Positions 9,047 through 22,800 of a stretch of 64,000 bases of DNA are shown piece by piece; the first letter of the stretch is position 1; each line of letters starts with the position of its first letter. The notes under the pieces were generated by a model. It worked only from the letters and a program-made list of their open reading frames with translations, was not told the DNA's origin and ran no database searches. Position numbers and translations under genes: made by a program. Origin of the DNA: Chondrus crispus (Eukaryota; Rhodophyta; Florideophyceae; Gigartinales; Gigartinaceae); NCBI RefSeq assembly GCF_000350225.1, contig NW_005178810.1, forward strand, positions 347,508 through 411,507, written 5' to 3'.

Positions 9047-12000
9047 TCTCGTTCAGACGTCGGCCACAGCACTTCCTTGCGACTTGTCCTTCTTTCCCCG
9101 TCCTTCCCACATGATAGTCGACTAGCGACTTTATCGTACGACCTTTGGGCGATAAAAAGAATCCACCTGCGAATCCCCTGTTATTTTTAACTTCCTCCTC
9201 TTTTTTTTCTGCGTACCGTCACTGCGGTCATGCTATTGCGGAGCGTGCGGCCCCCTTCAAGATCGGAGCCCCTAGCTTTTTCGTCCTCTGATCCGTGCCG
9301 GGACAGCACTATAGGAGTCTCCTGCGACTTTCCTCTAGTCGATCTGCACCGCTTTTCCATTTGCATCACGGTCCGCGTCATTCCTCCTTTTTTCATAAAT
9401 TTCCTCCTCTTTATCCTCGGCAATTATCCTCCCTTTTTTCATGTGCCCTGACTCTGCGCTACGAGGAAGGCAACGTGCGTGTTTACAGCATCTCCGACTT
9501 CCTCCTTTCTTTTGACCTCTTCTTGCCGTCGGCAGGAGCGTGGCGGTCCCGGACAATTTTTCTAGTCGCCCTCCCCCCTTTTTGTTCAGCAGTCCACGAG
9601 ACGTCATCAATGATCGCACTTTCAGTTGCCCCGTTGCCCGTTTGGAGATTCTTCATCAAGGAAATACAGTCCCCCGTAGAGTTTCTGAGGTGGTGCGCTT
9701 TTCTTTCCTCCTCTTCATTTCTCAATTTCCCCCAATTTCCTGCGCATTCTCTTTCTCCCATCCTCGATTTGCGTCTTCCTTTTCCTCCTCTTTTGTGGTT
9801 TACCTCCTCTTTTTGTCTCTCCCTTTTTACCTCTTCAAATTCCTCACTTACCTTCTCTTTTCCGCGCATCGAGCAGCCCTCGGTTTCCTAATCCGTCGAA
9901 AACTGTCATTCTGACAATGAGCATCTCTACCACGACTCCCTACAACTTTTCTCTGTTGTAGTTGCCGGTTCGGCTCAGTTCCCCTGGACGCCGTTAGTGG
10001 CATTCGCCACTTCCGCGTCCTTCCGTTTCATGGCTGTCCGTTATTAGTTCCTCGATCGGAAGCCCTTTCCCCTGTTCACATTTCATGCCATAAAAATTAT
10101 TGAACCGACGACGGAAGCTCCGCGCGGAAACCTCTGCTCTCCCGACTCCGGCGGGGTCAAGAACCCGGTTCATTAACACGTAGGTTCTACACTCTCTCTT
10201 TGACATCATCCCTTACATGCAGACTCAGATTTGCGACGCGATAGGTGTGGAGACGTCAATGTCGTTGCCCGTGATCTCATTGTGTCCTGACGGCGATTCG
10301 TAACTAGTTGAGGTGGCGACGAGGGTTCCTCGTACACGTCTGGTCATACGTATTACGATTAGTTGATCGCATCGCGATGAGCGACCATCTTGATCCTGTC
10401 TCGGATCGTGCATTTAGATGGTATTCCAGGGTTCACGGCGACCCCATTCTCACATAGTGTCATCCGCCTGGTCGCCTAACTTGGCTTTTTCGTCCTTGCT
10501 GTCGGGCGAGCTGCCCTCGCTCTGTCATCAGGGACACGGGGCGGCGCGTGTAGCCTGTAGGTCGTGAAAACCAGTTAACAACTCGTGTGCGAGGCCATCG
10601 ACGAAATCACCTAGCGTACCGGCGGTCTCGAAAATGACGGGCAAAACTTCTTCGCTATGCGATTACAGCGCGCGCTCGCTCGATGCACTTCCTGACAGTC
10701 GCGTGGGTAGGACTTCATCCTTTCCCTTTTTCTTGAATGTCATTCTCCTCGAAGTACGCTCGTGATCATCATGATTAAACAATCACAGTGATGGCTGGTG
10801 CCTTGTGCGCGAGAAGGGGGGTCGTAGTCGAGCTCCTCCCTTCGTGCGCATTGTGATATGTCGTGGATCGGCGGCCGTGGCTCATGCCAACAAACCAGCG
10901 TGATTTCTTGCCGTGACTATGGTTTTCCGTAATTTCGTTAATATTTTCAAACGGCGCTTGACACCTCTGTTCTCGTGCGTTGGAATGCGGCGCGCTCTTG
11001 CTCCGAAGTTAAAGTAGTGTCTCAGATCTCACCGGTCTGAGGTCTTCAGGTGCATGCGAGACGTCCCCGTTGTCCCCGTTCTTTCTGTGTTCACCCCGAT
11101 TTCCTCAACAAGCACTCCAGATTTTGTCAGGTGCTAAACTAAATCTTTCAAACGTTTCCTCTGGCGCTGTGTAAACCTTCGTTTTCTTTCGTAGGAAATC
11201 ATATTAATGAAGGAAGGCACCATGTGCTGCTCTGCGTCTCAATCCCATCTCATCATTATTCTGTTTCTTGTCTCAAATGAGAGGTTCCAGGAGTGATTCT
11301 CGTTATCGACGGTACGTCGCCATTATTCATGGGGTCTCTACTCAAGGACGGTCACGGTTTTCCGGACGGGACGCTGCGCAGACTCGCTTGCGTTCAATCC
11401 CCAATGACAGAGGGGAGATGCGAGGACAAAAAAATAAAACCAATAGGGGCTGTGTCGGTACGCTTTTTTTCAAGACAATATCGAGGGTTTCAATGAAACC
11501 TGCAGCAAGCCCTCTTCCGGGGTTCGAACTCCCCTTCTCAGATCTGACTCCTTCTCCCAAGGAGCTGACGATACCATTCGTCTCACGTAGAGTAACCCCA
11601 AAACAAAACAAAAAAATCGACAAAGACACAGTAACCTGTTCGCGTATACGGTGAACCTTGCTCCGACCTGTCTTCATCAAATGGGGAGCTTCACTCCATG
11701 GGGCTATTAGGATTACGTGTCTCGTCAGTGCCTTTGTCCGCTTGGTGTTCTTCGGGTCCTGTACGATCCTCGCTCGTCCTTCGCGCATCATTGCGCGCAT
11801 CCCCAGGGGGGGTTTCTTCTCTGTTGTCAATGGAACGCCTTGTTTCGAATCGTGGGTCTACTGTAGAGTTTCCCTTCTCTCTGAAGTACCGATAGGCTCC
11901 TTCTTGGTCCTCGTAGGTTCTTCTGATCGACCTCCGCAGTGTGGGGTCGTGTCCTTGACAACACAAAATATAATAATAACTAAAACAGAACAATAACGAA

Positions 12001-12689
12001 ACAGAAAAGAGGAAAAGAAAAGAAATAAAGAAACAAAGAAACGACAGAGTTGAAGAGAAATCATGATGACTAAGTGCTAAGTAGATCGCTCTGGAAAAAT
12101 AGGACCAGTTGTGAGCGTCGACGTCGGTCACCGCGGGGTGAATTCGTAGCCGCGTTCTTCTGAGGGTGGTCCCTCTGGACGGGTCTTCGTGCTCGTCGAG
12201 CATGGGCAGTGTGTTAGCAGTGAGTGTGACGATCGGCTTCGTGTGAGGTCGGTTGGGGCTTAGCTGCCGAGCGACTTAGAATAGTTATGTCGCCGACTGT
12301 GGCAAACGATCACCACTTCGCCTGCGTACTGCAGCTGCAGTAATTTTTCCTGCTTTTTGATTATAATTTCACAGCATAGCTGGAATCGATTTCTCACTTG
12401 TGTCGCCTGTTCAGCGGTTTGTTGTCGACACGCTTATATATATATTTTTTGATTTCGTCATCCCCCACGCGGGCGGACCGCCCGTTCGAAACGTCATTTC
12501 TCGTCCGTACCGTGATGAGGCGTGTGTGTTTTCCAAGAGGCTCAATGCCTCATCCAAGGATACAGTTTCGCTTCTCTGCCTTGCTCTTCTTTCCTTCAAA
12601 CTCCTTACTTGCGAACCTCGTAGATACGTTCCTTCCTCGAAGTTCTGACCTCTCTGTTGTTTCTAACCGACTAATTCTATTTACGATGG
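9047..12689. other. A1 spacer between accessory ORF and pol
   Basis: No gene is recognised in these 3.6 kb. From about 9187 to 9890 the plus strand is strongly pyrimidine-rich (TCCTCCTTTT-type), the complement of the GA-rich tracts in A2 and A3. A/C-rich islands at 11425-11440, 11598-11620 and 11960-12055 are the complements of the T/G-rich islands seen in the A2 and A3 spacers. Frames of up to about 200 codons in the pyrimidine tract are compositional. Confidence 0.6.
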
Positions 12690-15600
12690 CTATCGCGGTT
12701 GTGCGTGCGACGCTTGCGTGGGTAAGGGTAGCCTTTTCCTTCGGAAATAGGTGACTATCGCGCTGCGGGGGATTTGCTCAATAGGTGCCCACGTTGCGTC
12801 CTCGATGGTATACCCATACCACCTCACTTTGAGAATTAATTTCTCCTCGTCGTAGCCGTGGTCCACGATCTTGTCGGTCACATACTCCTGACTCTCGGCT
12901 CCTTCTTCCTGCGTGTCCAACTGTCCTTCTCCCTTCCGAAGAGCCAGCGACTCATCCTCATCCTGCTCTTCCGATCCTCCCATCTCTTGTGGATCGGGCG
13001 GGATGCCCGCAGCTTCCTGATTTACCAACAGTCCTTCATCCGTCCTATTCTTCGCTTGCGCGGCGGGTTCTTCTCGTTCCCCTTCTCGATTGAGGAAGTG
13101 TAGCGCTTGTCGTAGCCCGATTATCGGCGCATAGTCCATGGGACTAGTGGCTAATTCGACTCTATCTCGCGACACGCGCTCTTCTTGGACGCCGATGGCA
13201 ATGTCGACCGTATTCTCAATTGACTCCTTCACTTGATACGGACCCGTAGCCACTTGTGCCAACTTATGTTTCGGCTCGGTGGCCGTGCTTTGCTCCTTTC
13301 GAAGGAATAAGTATGATCCTGGAGGGATGTCATACTTCGGCTTGCGGAGCCTTGCGTCAAAGTTTCGTTTGTAGCGCGCTTGTTCTTTCCGCAAGCTCTT
13401 ATCAGCACCTTTCATCAGGCTTTCCAACCACGACTGCCATTTCAGGTAGTACGCTCGATTCGACCAAAATCCTTCCAAACTTGGCTGTGCTTGTAACGCA
13501 ATGCTTCTCGGCGCCCGAGCTAACACCAGGTCGAAGGGCGCGATGTTCGTAGTTCGATGAACTTGCGTGTTGTATGCGAACGTCACAGCGTCGCTAAATA
13601 GGTCCCAGTCCTTGGGATGCTCTCCAACATATTTTGGCAACGCGGAAGTCAGCGTGCGGTTAAACCTCTCAACTTGGCCGTTGGCTTGCCGGTGGTACGT
13701 AGTCGTGAACACATTGCGTATGCCGAGAATTCGGCAGACGTTCTGAAAGGACCGGGCCGTGAACTGTGTTCCATTGTCGGACAGCAGCTTGACCGGCGGT
13801 CCGTACACGAATACCCAATGGTGAACGAAGGCTTGTGCGATGTGCACAGCTGATATCTTCTTCAACGGTACGGTTCGTACCAGTTTCGAGTATCGATCGC
13901 TGATCACGAGAATATACCGATTTCCTCGTTTAGTTGTAATTAGCTCGCCGAGGATGTCGATGGCGACAAACTCCAGCGGAGCTTTGGGCGTGAATAGCTT
14001 CGTTTCCTTCGTGTTTCTTCTTAACTTCACCCTTTCCCGCGCACATGCGGCGCAATTCTTCGCGACTGCATAGCAGTCTAGGGGCATCGTAGGCCAGTAG
14101 AAATATCTTCTCAATGTCTTGTAAAGTTTCCTGCCTCCCGGGTGGTCTGCCAATTTTGCGTAATGGCTTAACCCTAGGACGCGGTCCCTTAACGATTGTG
14201 GTATCACCACTTGTACAAACTCCGCCGCGGTACGGCATACAGTTCCTTCGAATTCCTCCGTCTCCATGCTGAACGTTCTCACCTTTCTGGCGTCCATTTC
14301 TTCCTTGATGCGGTTGCAGAAGGGGTCGACGGATTGCTCGCGAATGAGCTCCTCCGGAGTGACAGCTTGGAATTGATCGAGGCGATCAGAGGCGTCAGAG
14401 GCGGCCCCCCCTCAAGAGCGAAGATGTCGTCTAACGCGTCAAAACTTTCCTCGTCCTCCACTGTACCCTCGGCCGGTTCGGCCATAAAGCATGGGATTTC
14501 GTCGTCGATTCGTCGACGGTTTCTCCTGCGGTCCGTAATCTTGACAGGGAATCAGCTTGACTATTCGCCTTGCTCTTCTTGTACTTGATTTCAAAATCAA
14601 ACTCCGAGAGGCGGAGCCTCCATCGGATTAATCTCCGGCTGGGATCCGTTACGTTCATCAACCACCTCAATGAGGCATGGTCGGTATGCACAATGAAGTG
14701 CTCGCCATATAGATATGGTCTTAAAGTCTGTACGGCCCAAATTACCGCTACACATTCTTTTTCTGATACAGAGTAGTTTCTCTCGGCTGCGGCTAACGTT
14801 CCTGAAAAGGACCCGATGGGTTTACGTTGCGCATCCGGATGTGTCTGAAATAATGCAGCGCCGATTTGATAGTCGCTTGCATCGGTATCTACGGAGTAGG
14901 GTAGGTCCTTCTTCGGCAGCGCCAACACCGGCGGTGCCAAGATGGCGTCCTTGAGCTTATGAAAAGCTTTCTTGCACGGTTCGTCGAATCCTTCCAACTG
15001 GACCGGTTGTCCTTTCTCCAGTAGTTGGTTTAGAGGATGCGCAATTTTCGCATAATGCGGAACGAACCTGCGGTAGACATTGCAAAGTCACAGGAAGCTT
15101 CTAAGCTGTGTTTGTGTTCACGGGTACCGCACTTGTTCCAACGCGGCGGTTCGCGCAACATCGACTTCTAGCGTACCTGGCCGGACGACGTGGCCCAGGT
15201 ACATGATCTTTTCCACGAAAAATTCGCACTTGCGGAGCTTGAGCTTGACACCTGCCTTTTCCAATACGGAAAGTATTTCATCCGCGTGCACGATGTGCTC
15301 CTCCCACGACTTGCTAAAAATTATTATGTCATCCAGATACACCAAACAGCATTTCCAACGGAATGGAGAGAGCAGGATATCCATTGCTCTCTGGAACGTC
15401 GCTGGCGTGTTGGTAAGCCCAAAGGGCATTCTTGAAAAACTGTAGAGACCTGAGTGGCACGAAAAAGCTATCTTGTCGCGGTCCGCTTCCGGAATAGGCA
15501 TCTGCCAATACCCCGAAATCGCGTCCAAAGCGGAAAAGACCTTGGTTTCACCCAACCAGTCCAGACACTCGTCCATGCGCGGCAAAGAGTACGTGTCCTT

Positions 15601-16380
15601 CACCGTTACCGCGTTTAACCTGCGGTAGTCTACGCAAAAGCGCATCGATCCGTCTGGCTTGGGCACTAATAAAACGGGAGACGCCCATTCTGACTGCGCC
15701 GGTTCGATGACTCCTGCTTCTAACATTTTATACAGTACTTCTGCGTCCTCGACCTCCCGAGCCTTTGGACCGGCTCGATAGGGAGATTATGCGATGGGCC
15801 TGGTCTCCGGGACCAGCTCGATCCGGTGGACCGTGGTATTAATTTCACCAAGGGTCCCATCCCACATCTTAGAGTGTTTATTAAACATCCGTCGGAACCG
15901 CTCGCGCAACCGTTCCGGCACGTTACCCAGGTCGAGGTCCTCCACGTCCGGTGGTGGGGGCTCAATCCGCTGCTCCGGCTTCGACGATGCCGTGGCAGAG
16001 AGCCCACTCGACCGTTCTTCTGGCTGGTCTTCGCGCGCTTGATCATACGGTTCGCATCTTGTCTCGCCCGTAGGCGTCTTGGTGGAATTAGGAAAATTTT
16101 CCTTCTTCCTTTCTTGAATTCCGAGAACTTCACCAATGGTGGTTTTGCTCTCGAGCACGGCCCTCGGGTGCGGTAATAATTCTGCCACCACTTGGCCTTT
16201 TTGCACCCTGACAGGGTATGTCCTAAAATTTGCAACGAGTAAACGAAATGGCCTGTCAGGCTCAACCTGAACGACACCGTTCGTGCACGTCGACCCGTGC
16301 CTTTCGTACAACGACGAGTACGGCTGAAACACAACCAAGCCCGCCCTCTTCGAGGTGCATGCCACGACGCGTTGCGTCCC
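12690..16380 (-). pseudogene. pol: A1 pol region (broken)
   Basis: Reading along the minus strand: the protease-to-RT linker (about 16380-15730), reverse transcriptase with FCVDYRRLNAV and YLDDIIIFS (15726-15118), RNase H with VDTDASDYQIGAA (about 14890-14540), integrase with an HHCC finger (CAACARERVK near 14050), the core DILGEL, LLSDNGTQFTAR and GQVERFNRTL (about 13950-13650), a GPY-type motif near 13230, and a C-terminal chromodomain (IVDHGYDEEKLILKVRWYGY, about 12880-12730). Chromodomains in this class bind chromatin marks and steer integration. About five breaks are visible. It is truncated on its N-terminal side by the LTR at 16381. Confidence 0.9.
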
Positions 16381-17321
16381 TGTAGTGCAATACCCGGCCT
16401 GGGAAAGGGACATCAGGGGGGTACTGTAGTCTGGATTGGGGGACTTCAGTGTGATTCGTTTTACACTATTATTTTAATTATTTATTTTAATTTAGTTACA
16501 AATTAATTATCTAACATTAGATTAGATTTAGGATCTAGCGCCGAGAGCTACTGTAGTGACTCCGGCGGGGCGATATATACCTTAGCCCTCTGACCCACGA
16601 GTCAGTAAGGTAACCCGAGTTGCCAGAGTTTGATATCGCCTTGGCCGAAGGCCGTCATTTACAAGACATTCCCTTCTACTCTAGCCTACGGTATCCTTTG
16701 CGCTCGGGGGTCCCGTTTTTCCTTATCAATTTTCCTTTACTTCCCTATCCTAATTTCCCTTAATCTTGAGTTGGTCCCACCTTGTAGGATTGCGATCCGC
16801 AACGTGACGTCATTAGCCATCGGGCTTCTGTGTTGGTGCACCAGTGGTGCTTTTCTCAGCGTTGGTTCCATCAGAATCTGGTTGCGACCGATCCGATGTT
16901 GGTACTTTGCCATTGGGCAGTACTACGGTGTAGCGCTGCTACGTTTTCTTCTTTCCCGAGGGGCTACGTTGCGACGTCCCGGTCGAAGACTTTATCAAGG
17001 GTATAAGGTGTACAAGGCGCTCTTCGAGCATTGGATTTACGACCCATCGGACCAGGTTTACCTAAACACCCCTCCGAACTCGTCGAGCCGTTGCCTTTAC
17101 AACTCTCTACCACCAATTACCGATCCCGGGCTGGGCCCTTCTCATTGCCCTCCCCCCATATCAGGGATCCGAGCTACTGCGGGCCGCAAACCCGCTTAAA
17201 CAGGACAGGGAGCTTCGAACACTCCGTAGCGCTGTGCCGTTGGCAGTTGTTGTTTTTGTTGTTGTTGTTTGTGTTGGACTGTCGGACCTTGGTCTCTGCC
17301 TGACAGGCGCATTGCACTACA
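16381..17321 (+). repeat. Family A LTR, short type, 941 bp (left LTR of A2)
   Basis: Ends are TGTAGTGCAAT and ATTGCACTACA. The first 150 bp are diverged from A3, lacking ACACGTGT. The central part keeps GAGCTACTGTAGTGACTCCGG (16542 on), TATATA (about 16572) and TGACGTCA (16805-16812). A (TTG)n-rich stretch lies at 17241-17275. Confidence 0.93.
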
Positions 17322-17325
17322 AAAG

Positions 17326-17343
17326 TGGTCTCCCGACCTAGAA
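17326..17343 (+). other. Putative tRNA primer-binding site of A2
   Basis: TGGTCTCCCGACCTAG begins four bases inside the 5' LTR. It starts with TGG, as complements of a tRNA CCA end do, and is kept in A3 at 49834. The matching tRNA was not identified. Confidence 0.6.
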
Positions 17344-17440
17344 TTAGTTCTGTCTACGACAAGGAAGTGGTCTGGGTACGGATCTCTTTTTATTTTTTTT
17401 GTTCGTATCTTTTTTTTAGGTTCGTTCGCTACGCCGAACA

Positions 17441-19530
17441 ATGTCAACAAGCCCACCCGGGGACGTCGGTCCCGGGGCGAGCCGGAGCGGATCGGCACGG
17501 GCGTCGAAGATCCCGAGGGGTCCTCGCACCCGGAGCCAGGCCAATACGGCCACGGATCCCGGAGATCAAGAATCCCCTACGGAGATTGCCGCCGACAAGA
17601 CTGACCTCGACGAGAAGTTCGAGAATATGGGCAGCGAAATTCGCCGATAGAATATGAAAATTCTCGAGGATGAACTGGCCCTAGTGCGAAAGCAACTGGA
17701 GATGCAAGCAGCCGAGTTCCACATCGTGTTGGGAGAGCTAACAACTCGTGTGGGACTCGTCGAGAAAAAAATGGCGACGGGACCGACGGCATCGAGCCGG
17801 AGGTCCTCGCTTCATTGAAGCTTTCGGTCAAGGACGCGAGGTGCGACGCGAATCAAGCCTTGGAGTCCTTAGGAAATTTTAGAACAAGCATCGATGACCG
17901 ATTCGATCGCGCTGCGCAACGTCTCAAGGAACTTGAGCAGGCCGCGGAACAAGCTCCGCAAGGATCGGGCGACGAGCCGCTCCCTTCGGGTAGAGAGGGC
18001 GACCGTCGGTCGAAGAAGGACAAGCCCGCTCATCAGCGGAGCTCCAAGTCGAAGCCCTCGAAGAAGGACAAGCGACGTACAAGCAAGGGTCACTGTAGTG
18101 ACGATCCGGAGGACCGCGACTCACAGTCGGAGTCGCTTGGTCCCTCCGAAGATGGTAACGGCGGTTCGTCGAACCATTCGGGCGATTCCGAACGCCGTTC
18201 AGAAGAAGGAAACGGAATTTCGTCAAGCAAGAAAATTTCCTCCAGACGAGGCGGAGTCACTTCGTCCGCCTCGCGGAGAGACGAGGACGCGGAGCCAGAA
18301 GATGTCGCAACGCGGCTTGGGCCGCGATGGGAGGAGTTGGAGGAGCTGAATCCGACCAACTACCTCTTCAAGAAATTACTTTCGTACCGAACGTACCGCT
18401 TGCGGAACCCGCAGGAATATTTGTCAAGTTCCCGGCGGAGCGCCGTGCGACAAATCAGGAGAGATATTCCGCCTAAGGTGAAAAAGGACAACACGTTCAC
18501 AGGTGAGGACGGGGTCCTTGTGTTGGATTTTTTGGCAAAATTAGTTCAAGAGTTTGATACTCAAGAAATGAACGAGGGGCAGGCGATCCGCTTGTTGCCG
18601 GAACTTCTAAGCGGCATCGCCTTGAAACAGTACACTTCGGTGTCTCAGACGGCCGGGTCCCATCACGGAAAGGTGTCCGTTTGGCCAGAGGCCGTACAGT
18701 GGTTGTTGAGGAGTTTCGCAACCGACGAGGCGATCCGTCAAGCCGTGCTCGCATTGCGATAAGTTCAGCAGAGACCGTCTGAAGACGAGATGGAATTTTA
18801 CATTCGCCTAACAGACGCGAATAATCGCTTTGGGAATGTTTATTCTATGGAGGAGCAGATGACTATGTTCATCGAGGGGCTAGATGCCAGTATTAAGCCC
18901 ATGGTCTTGCAGTATCGACAAGATAACCGAGATGTCTCATTTTTGAGATTGGTAAATTACGCAAAGGGGCATAGCTCGGCGAGCCGCGCCAAGGACAAGA
19001 AGAGCAAGAAGGTCAAGATTCAGACGCCGTCGACAATTAGGGCGGGTAAGAAGCCGAGGGCTTCTTATCCCGGTCGCAAAAGTCACGCCGCCGTCCATTT
19101 AGCCGAGCCCATTTCCGCGTCAGATGAACGCGGTGCGCATGGAAGTAGCGAAAACCACTACGAACGAGCGTTAGTAGCCGAAGGCGAGTTCATTGAGCCA
19201 TCGGAGGGCTACGGACACGAGGACTACGGGGCAAGCGGGTCGTCAACTTTACCGACGCCCACATACACGACGGAGTCGTTTTCAGAGCCCACGGATCCCG
19301 TGATGACGTTTCGGGGGCGCGGCCACACGCCGGCGCCGCGCATTCCGATGGAAGACAAGGGTATGACGTTTCGAAGGCCAGGCTGGATGGGAAAGCCGCA
19401 ACGTCAAGGAAGGCCGCCGGCCCGTGGAGGACCTAGGCCGCAATATCCCGTCAAGAAGCACGGACTGGTGTGCTATCATTGTTACGAAAAGGGGCACGCC
19501 GCGCCACCGTGCATTCTTTCCCTCCGGTAA
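17441..19530 (+). pseudogene. gag: A2 gag region (broken)
   Basis: The ATG at 17441 follows a T-rich tract ending in TTTTTTTTAG (17409-17418), which resembles a 3' splice site. The N-terminus (MSTSPPGDVGPGASRSG) is near-identical to that of A3. Then come a charged coiled-coil-like section, a Ser/Lys/Arg-rich section, a capsid-like section (about 18350-18960), and a CCHC-type zinc knuckle (CYHCYEKGHAAPPC, about 19470-19510). Gag packages RNA into particles in this class. Breaks are present, some in common with A3. Confidence 0.85.
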
Positions 19531-19859
19531 ATGCACCGAGTTTCGGGAAATTATGAGGCGTTGTCTACGATGGAGAGGTTAGTGATACCATCGACGAGTT
19601 ATCTGAAGGTCAAGAATTGGTTCGATTCGCAGACGGCGAGCACGCCGAGTGCTTCAACGCCGAGGCCGAGCCAACCCTTCAGAGGGCCCGCCGCGGGGCC
19701 CGCGTCGTCGGACGTGAGAAGAAACCCGCAGCCGCAGGGAAACTAGAGAGGGGAATCTCGCATGAGTCGCGAGAGGCACAGGGTCGACGTACTGTGCCCG
19801 GGGCTCAGCCTCGTTCCCCGTCCCTAAGGGAAAAATCAGGCCCCGATGAGGAGGTTGTT

Positions 19860-22800
19860 GGATTGGTGGATAAGCCCAAAGTGCCAGCCCAAGTCAAGAG
19901 AATTTTGAGCCGAGCCCGAGATCATCCGCTGGAAGAAGTTCGAAGACCCTGGTACAGGGTTAATCGAAGGGAGTGTCCCGAGAAGATTTTGGATCTTGCG
20001 CGAAAAAACTACAAAGTTTACGCGGACATTGGACCAACAGTCGGATTGATGAGCCGGGTGTTGTCTGTTTTAGACACCGGCGCGGGACCAAACCTTGTGC
20101 GAAAGTCGGAACTCCCAGCTGGAATGGAATCTCTAGTGTCCTACGGACCGACCCAAGACTTTGGCGACGCGAACAATAGGCCACTCCGGACTCCCGGCAC
20201 AATTAGAATGCCTGTGAGGCTTGGAAAATTCGTGGCTGCAGCCGAGTTTATTGTATGCGAAAAACTAGCAGTCCCGCTAATTCTAGGCGCGGACTACTGT
20301 GACCGGTTTGTGGAATCAATTTATCCAAGGAAGAAAACGGTTGAGTTGGCGGATTTCTCGGAGGTCCCGATAGTTAGGCCGTTCTCGACGAGAAAAGGGA
20401 AGAAGAATCTCGTCCCGGGAGAGGACGAGAATGATGGAAAGGTGGAGCGAATTTCCCCTAAGGTAAAAGTGGCAAGAGCCACAACTATCGAGCCAGGGAC
20501 GCAACGCGTCGTGGAATGCACCTCGAAGAGGGCGGGCTTGGTTGTGGTTCAGCCGTACTCGTCGTTGTACGAAAGGCACGGGTTGATGTGCCTGAATGGT
20601 GTCGTTCAGGTTGAGCCTGACAGGCCATTTCGTTTACTCGTTGCGAATTTTATGACGTACCCTGTCAGGGTGCAAAAAGGCGAAGTGGTGGCAGAATTAT
20701 TACCGCACCCAAGGGCCGTGCTCGAGAGCAAAACCACCATTGGTGAAGTTCTCGGAATTTAAGAAAGGAAGAAGGAAAATTTTCCTAATTCTACCAAGAC
20801 GCCGAAGGGCGAGACAAGATGCCAACCGTCGGATCAAGGCCGCGAGAACCAGCCGGAAGAACGCTCGGCAGGGCTCTCTGCGTCGGCATCTACGAAGCTG
20901 CGACGCAGGATTGAGCCGCCACCGCCGGACGTGGAGGAACTCGACCTGAGCCACGTGCCGGACTGGCTGCGCGAAGAATTCCGTCGGATGTTGAAGAAGT
21001 ATTCAAGGATGTGGGATGGGACGCTTGGTGAAATTAATACCACAGTCCATTGGATCGAGTTGATCCCCGAGACTCGTCCCATCGCACAAGCTCCGTGCCG
21101 GGCAGGACCTAAAGCACGCGAGATTGAAGATGCAGAAGTACAGAAGATGTTAGAGGCAGGAGTGATAGAACCAGCGCAGTCAGAATGGGCGCCGCCCGTG
21201 TTGCTGGTGCCCAAGCCGGACGGGTCAATGCGCTTTTGCGTAGACTACCGCAGGTTCAACGCGGTAACGGTGAAGCACACGTACCCTTTACCGCGCATGG
21301 ATGAGTGTCTGGACTCGCTTGGTGACACCAAGGTTTTCTCCGCGTTGGACGCGATCTAGAGATATTGGCAGATGCCTATCTCTGAGTGCGACTGCGACAA
21401 GACCGCATTTTCTTGTCACTAGGGCCTGTATCGCTTCTCAAGAATGCCCTTCGGGCTAACCAACGCGTCAGCGACGTTCCAGAGAGCAATGGATATCCTG
21501 CTCTCTCCGTTCCGTTGGAAATGCTGTTTGGTGTATCTGGATGACATAATAATTTTTAGCAAGTCGTGGGAGGAGCACATCGTGCACGTGGATGAAATAC
21601 TTTCCGTATTGGAAACGCAGGTGTGAAGCTCAAGCTTCGCAAGTGCGAATTTTTCGTCGAAAAGATCAATTACCTGGGCCATGTCGTTCGGCCAGGTACA
21701 TTGGAGGTTGATGCCGCTCGCGTCTCGGCGTTGGAACAAGTGAAGTACCCTCAAACGCAGACCCAGCTCAGAAGCTTCTTGGGACTCTGTAAGCTGTACC
21801 GTCGGTTTGTCCCACATTACGCGAAAATCGCGCTTCCGCTCAATCAACTATTGAAGAAAGGACAACCGGTCCAATTGGAAGGATTCGACGAACCGTGCGA
21901 AAAAGCTTTTCATAAGCTCAAGGATGCCATCTTGGCACCGCCGGTGTTGGCGCTGCCGAAGAAGGACCTACCCTACTCGGTAGATACCGATGCAAGCGAC
22001 TATCAAATCGGCGCTGCATTATTTCAAACGCACCTGGATGCGCAACGCAAACCCATCGGGTTCTTTTCAAGAACGTTAGTCGCAGCCGAGAGAAACTATT
22101 CTGTATCAGAAAAAGAATGTCTAGCGGTAATTTGGGCCGTACAGACTTTAAGACCATATCTATATGGCGAGCACTTCATTGTGGATACCGACCATGCCTC
22201 ATTGAGGTGGTTGATGAACGTAACCGACCCCAGCGGGAGATTAATCCGATGGAGGCTACGCCTCTCGGAATTCGATTTTGAAATCAAGTACAAGAAGGGA
22301 AAGGCTAACAGCCAGGCGGAAGCTTTATCAAGGTTGCTAACGGTGGGAGAAACAGTGGATGATATCGCCGACGAAATCCCGTGCTTTATGGCCGAACCGG
22401 CCGACGCAACAGAAGCCGACGAGGAAGAGTTTGACAGGGGAGACGACATCCTCGCTGTTCAGGAGGGGGCTGCCTCCGACCGCCTCGATCATTTCCAAGC
22501 AATCACGCCGGAGAATCTCATTCGCGAGCAGGCCGTCGACCCTTTCTGTACCCGCATCAAGGAGTAAATGGACGCTGGAAAGACAAGAACGTTCACAACA
22601 GAAGCTGGAGAATTCGAAGGAACTTTATGCCGAGACGCGGCTGAGTTCGTACAGGCAGTGATACCGCAGTCACTGAAGGACCGTGTCCTAGGGTTAAGCC
22701 ATTACGCAAAATTGGCAGACCACCCGGGAGGCAGGAAACTTTACAAGACATTGAGAAGATATTTTTACTGGCCTACGATGGCCCTAGACTGCTATGCAGT

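Larger units (their letters stand above)
5290..16380 (-). mobile_element. A1: family A Ty3/Gypsy element, minus orientation (broken)
   Basis: Parts, left to right: 3' LTR (5290-6355, long type), polypurine tract (TATCCCCCTTCT on the plus strand, 6356-6367), antisense accessory ORF on the plus strand (6481-9046), a non-coding spacer (9047-12689), and pol on the minus strand (12690-16380). It was inserted into the accessory ORF of B1; the left target flank is GCCTT, and the matching right flank is not in the window. Gag and the 5' LTR are missing because the LTR of A2 abuts pol at 16381. Roughly ten breaks are visible across pol and the accessory ORF. It looks clearly older than A3. Confidence 0.85.

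Noticed and set aside
9295-9891. A 198-codon plus-strand frame in the A1 spacer
   Set aside because: Same reason: pyrimidine-rich composition gives Ser/Phe/Leu-rich chance frames in two plus-strand frames at once.
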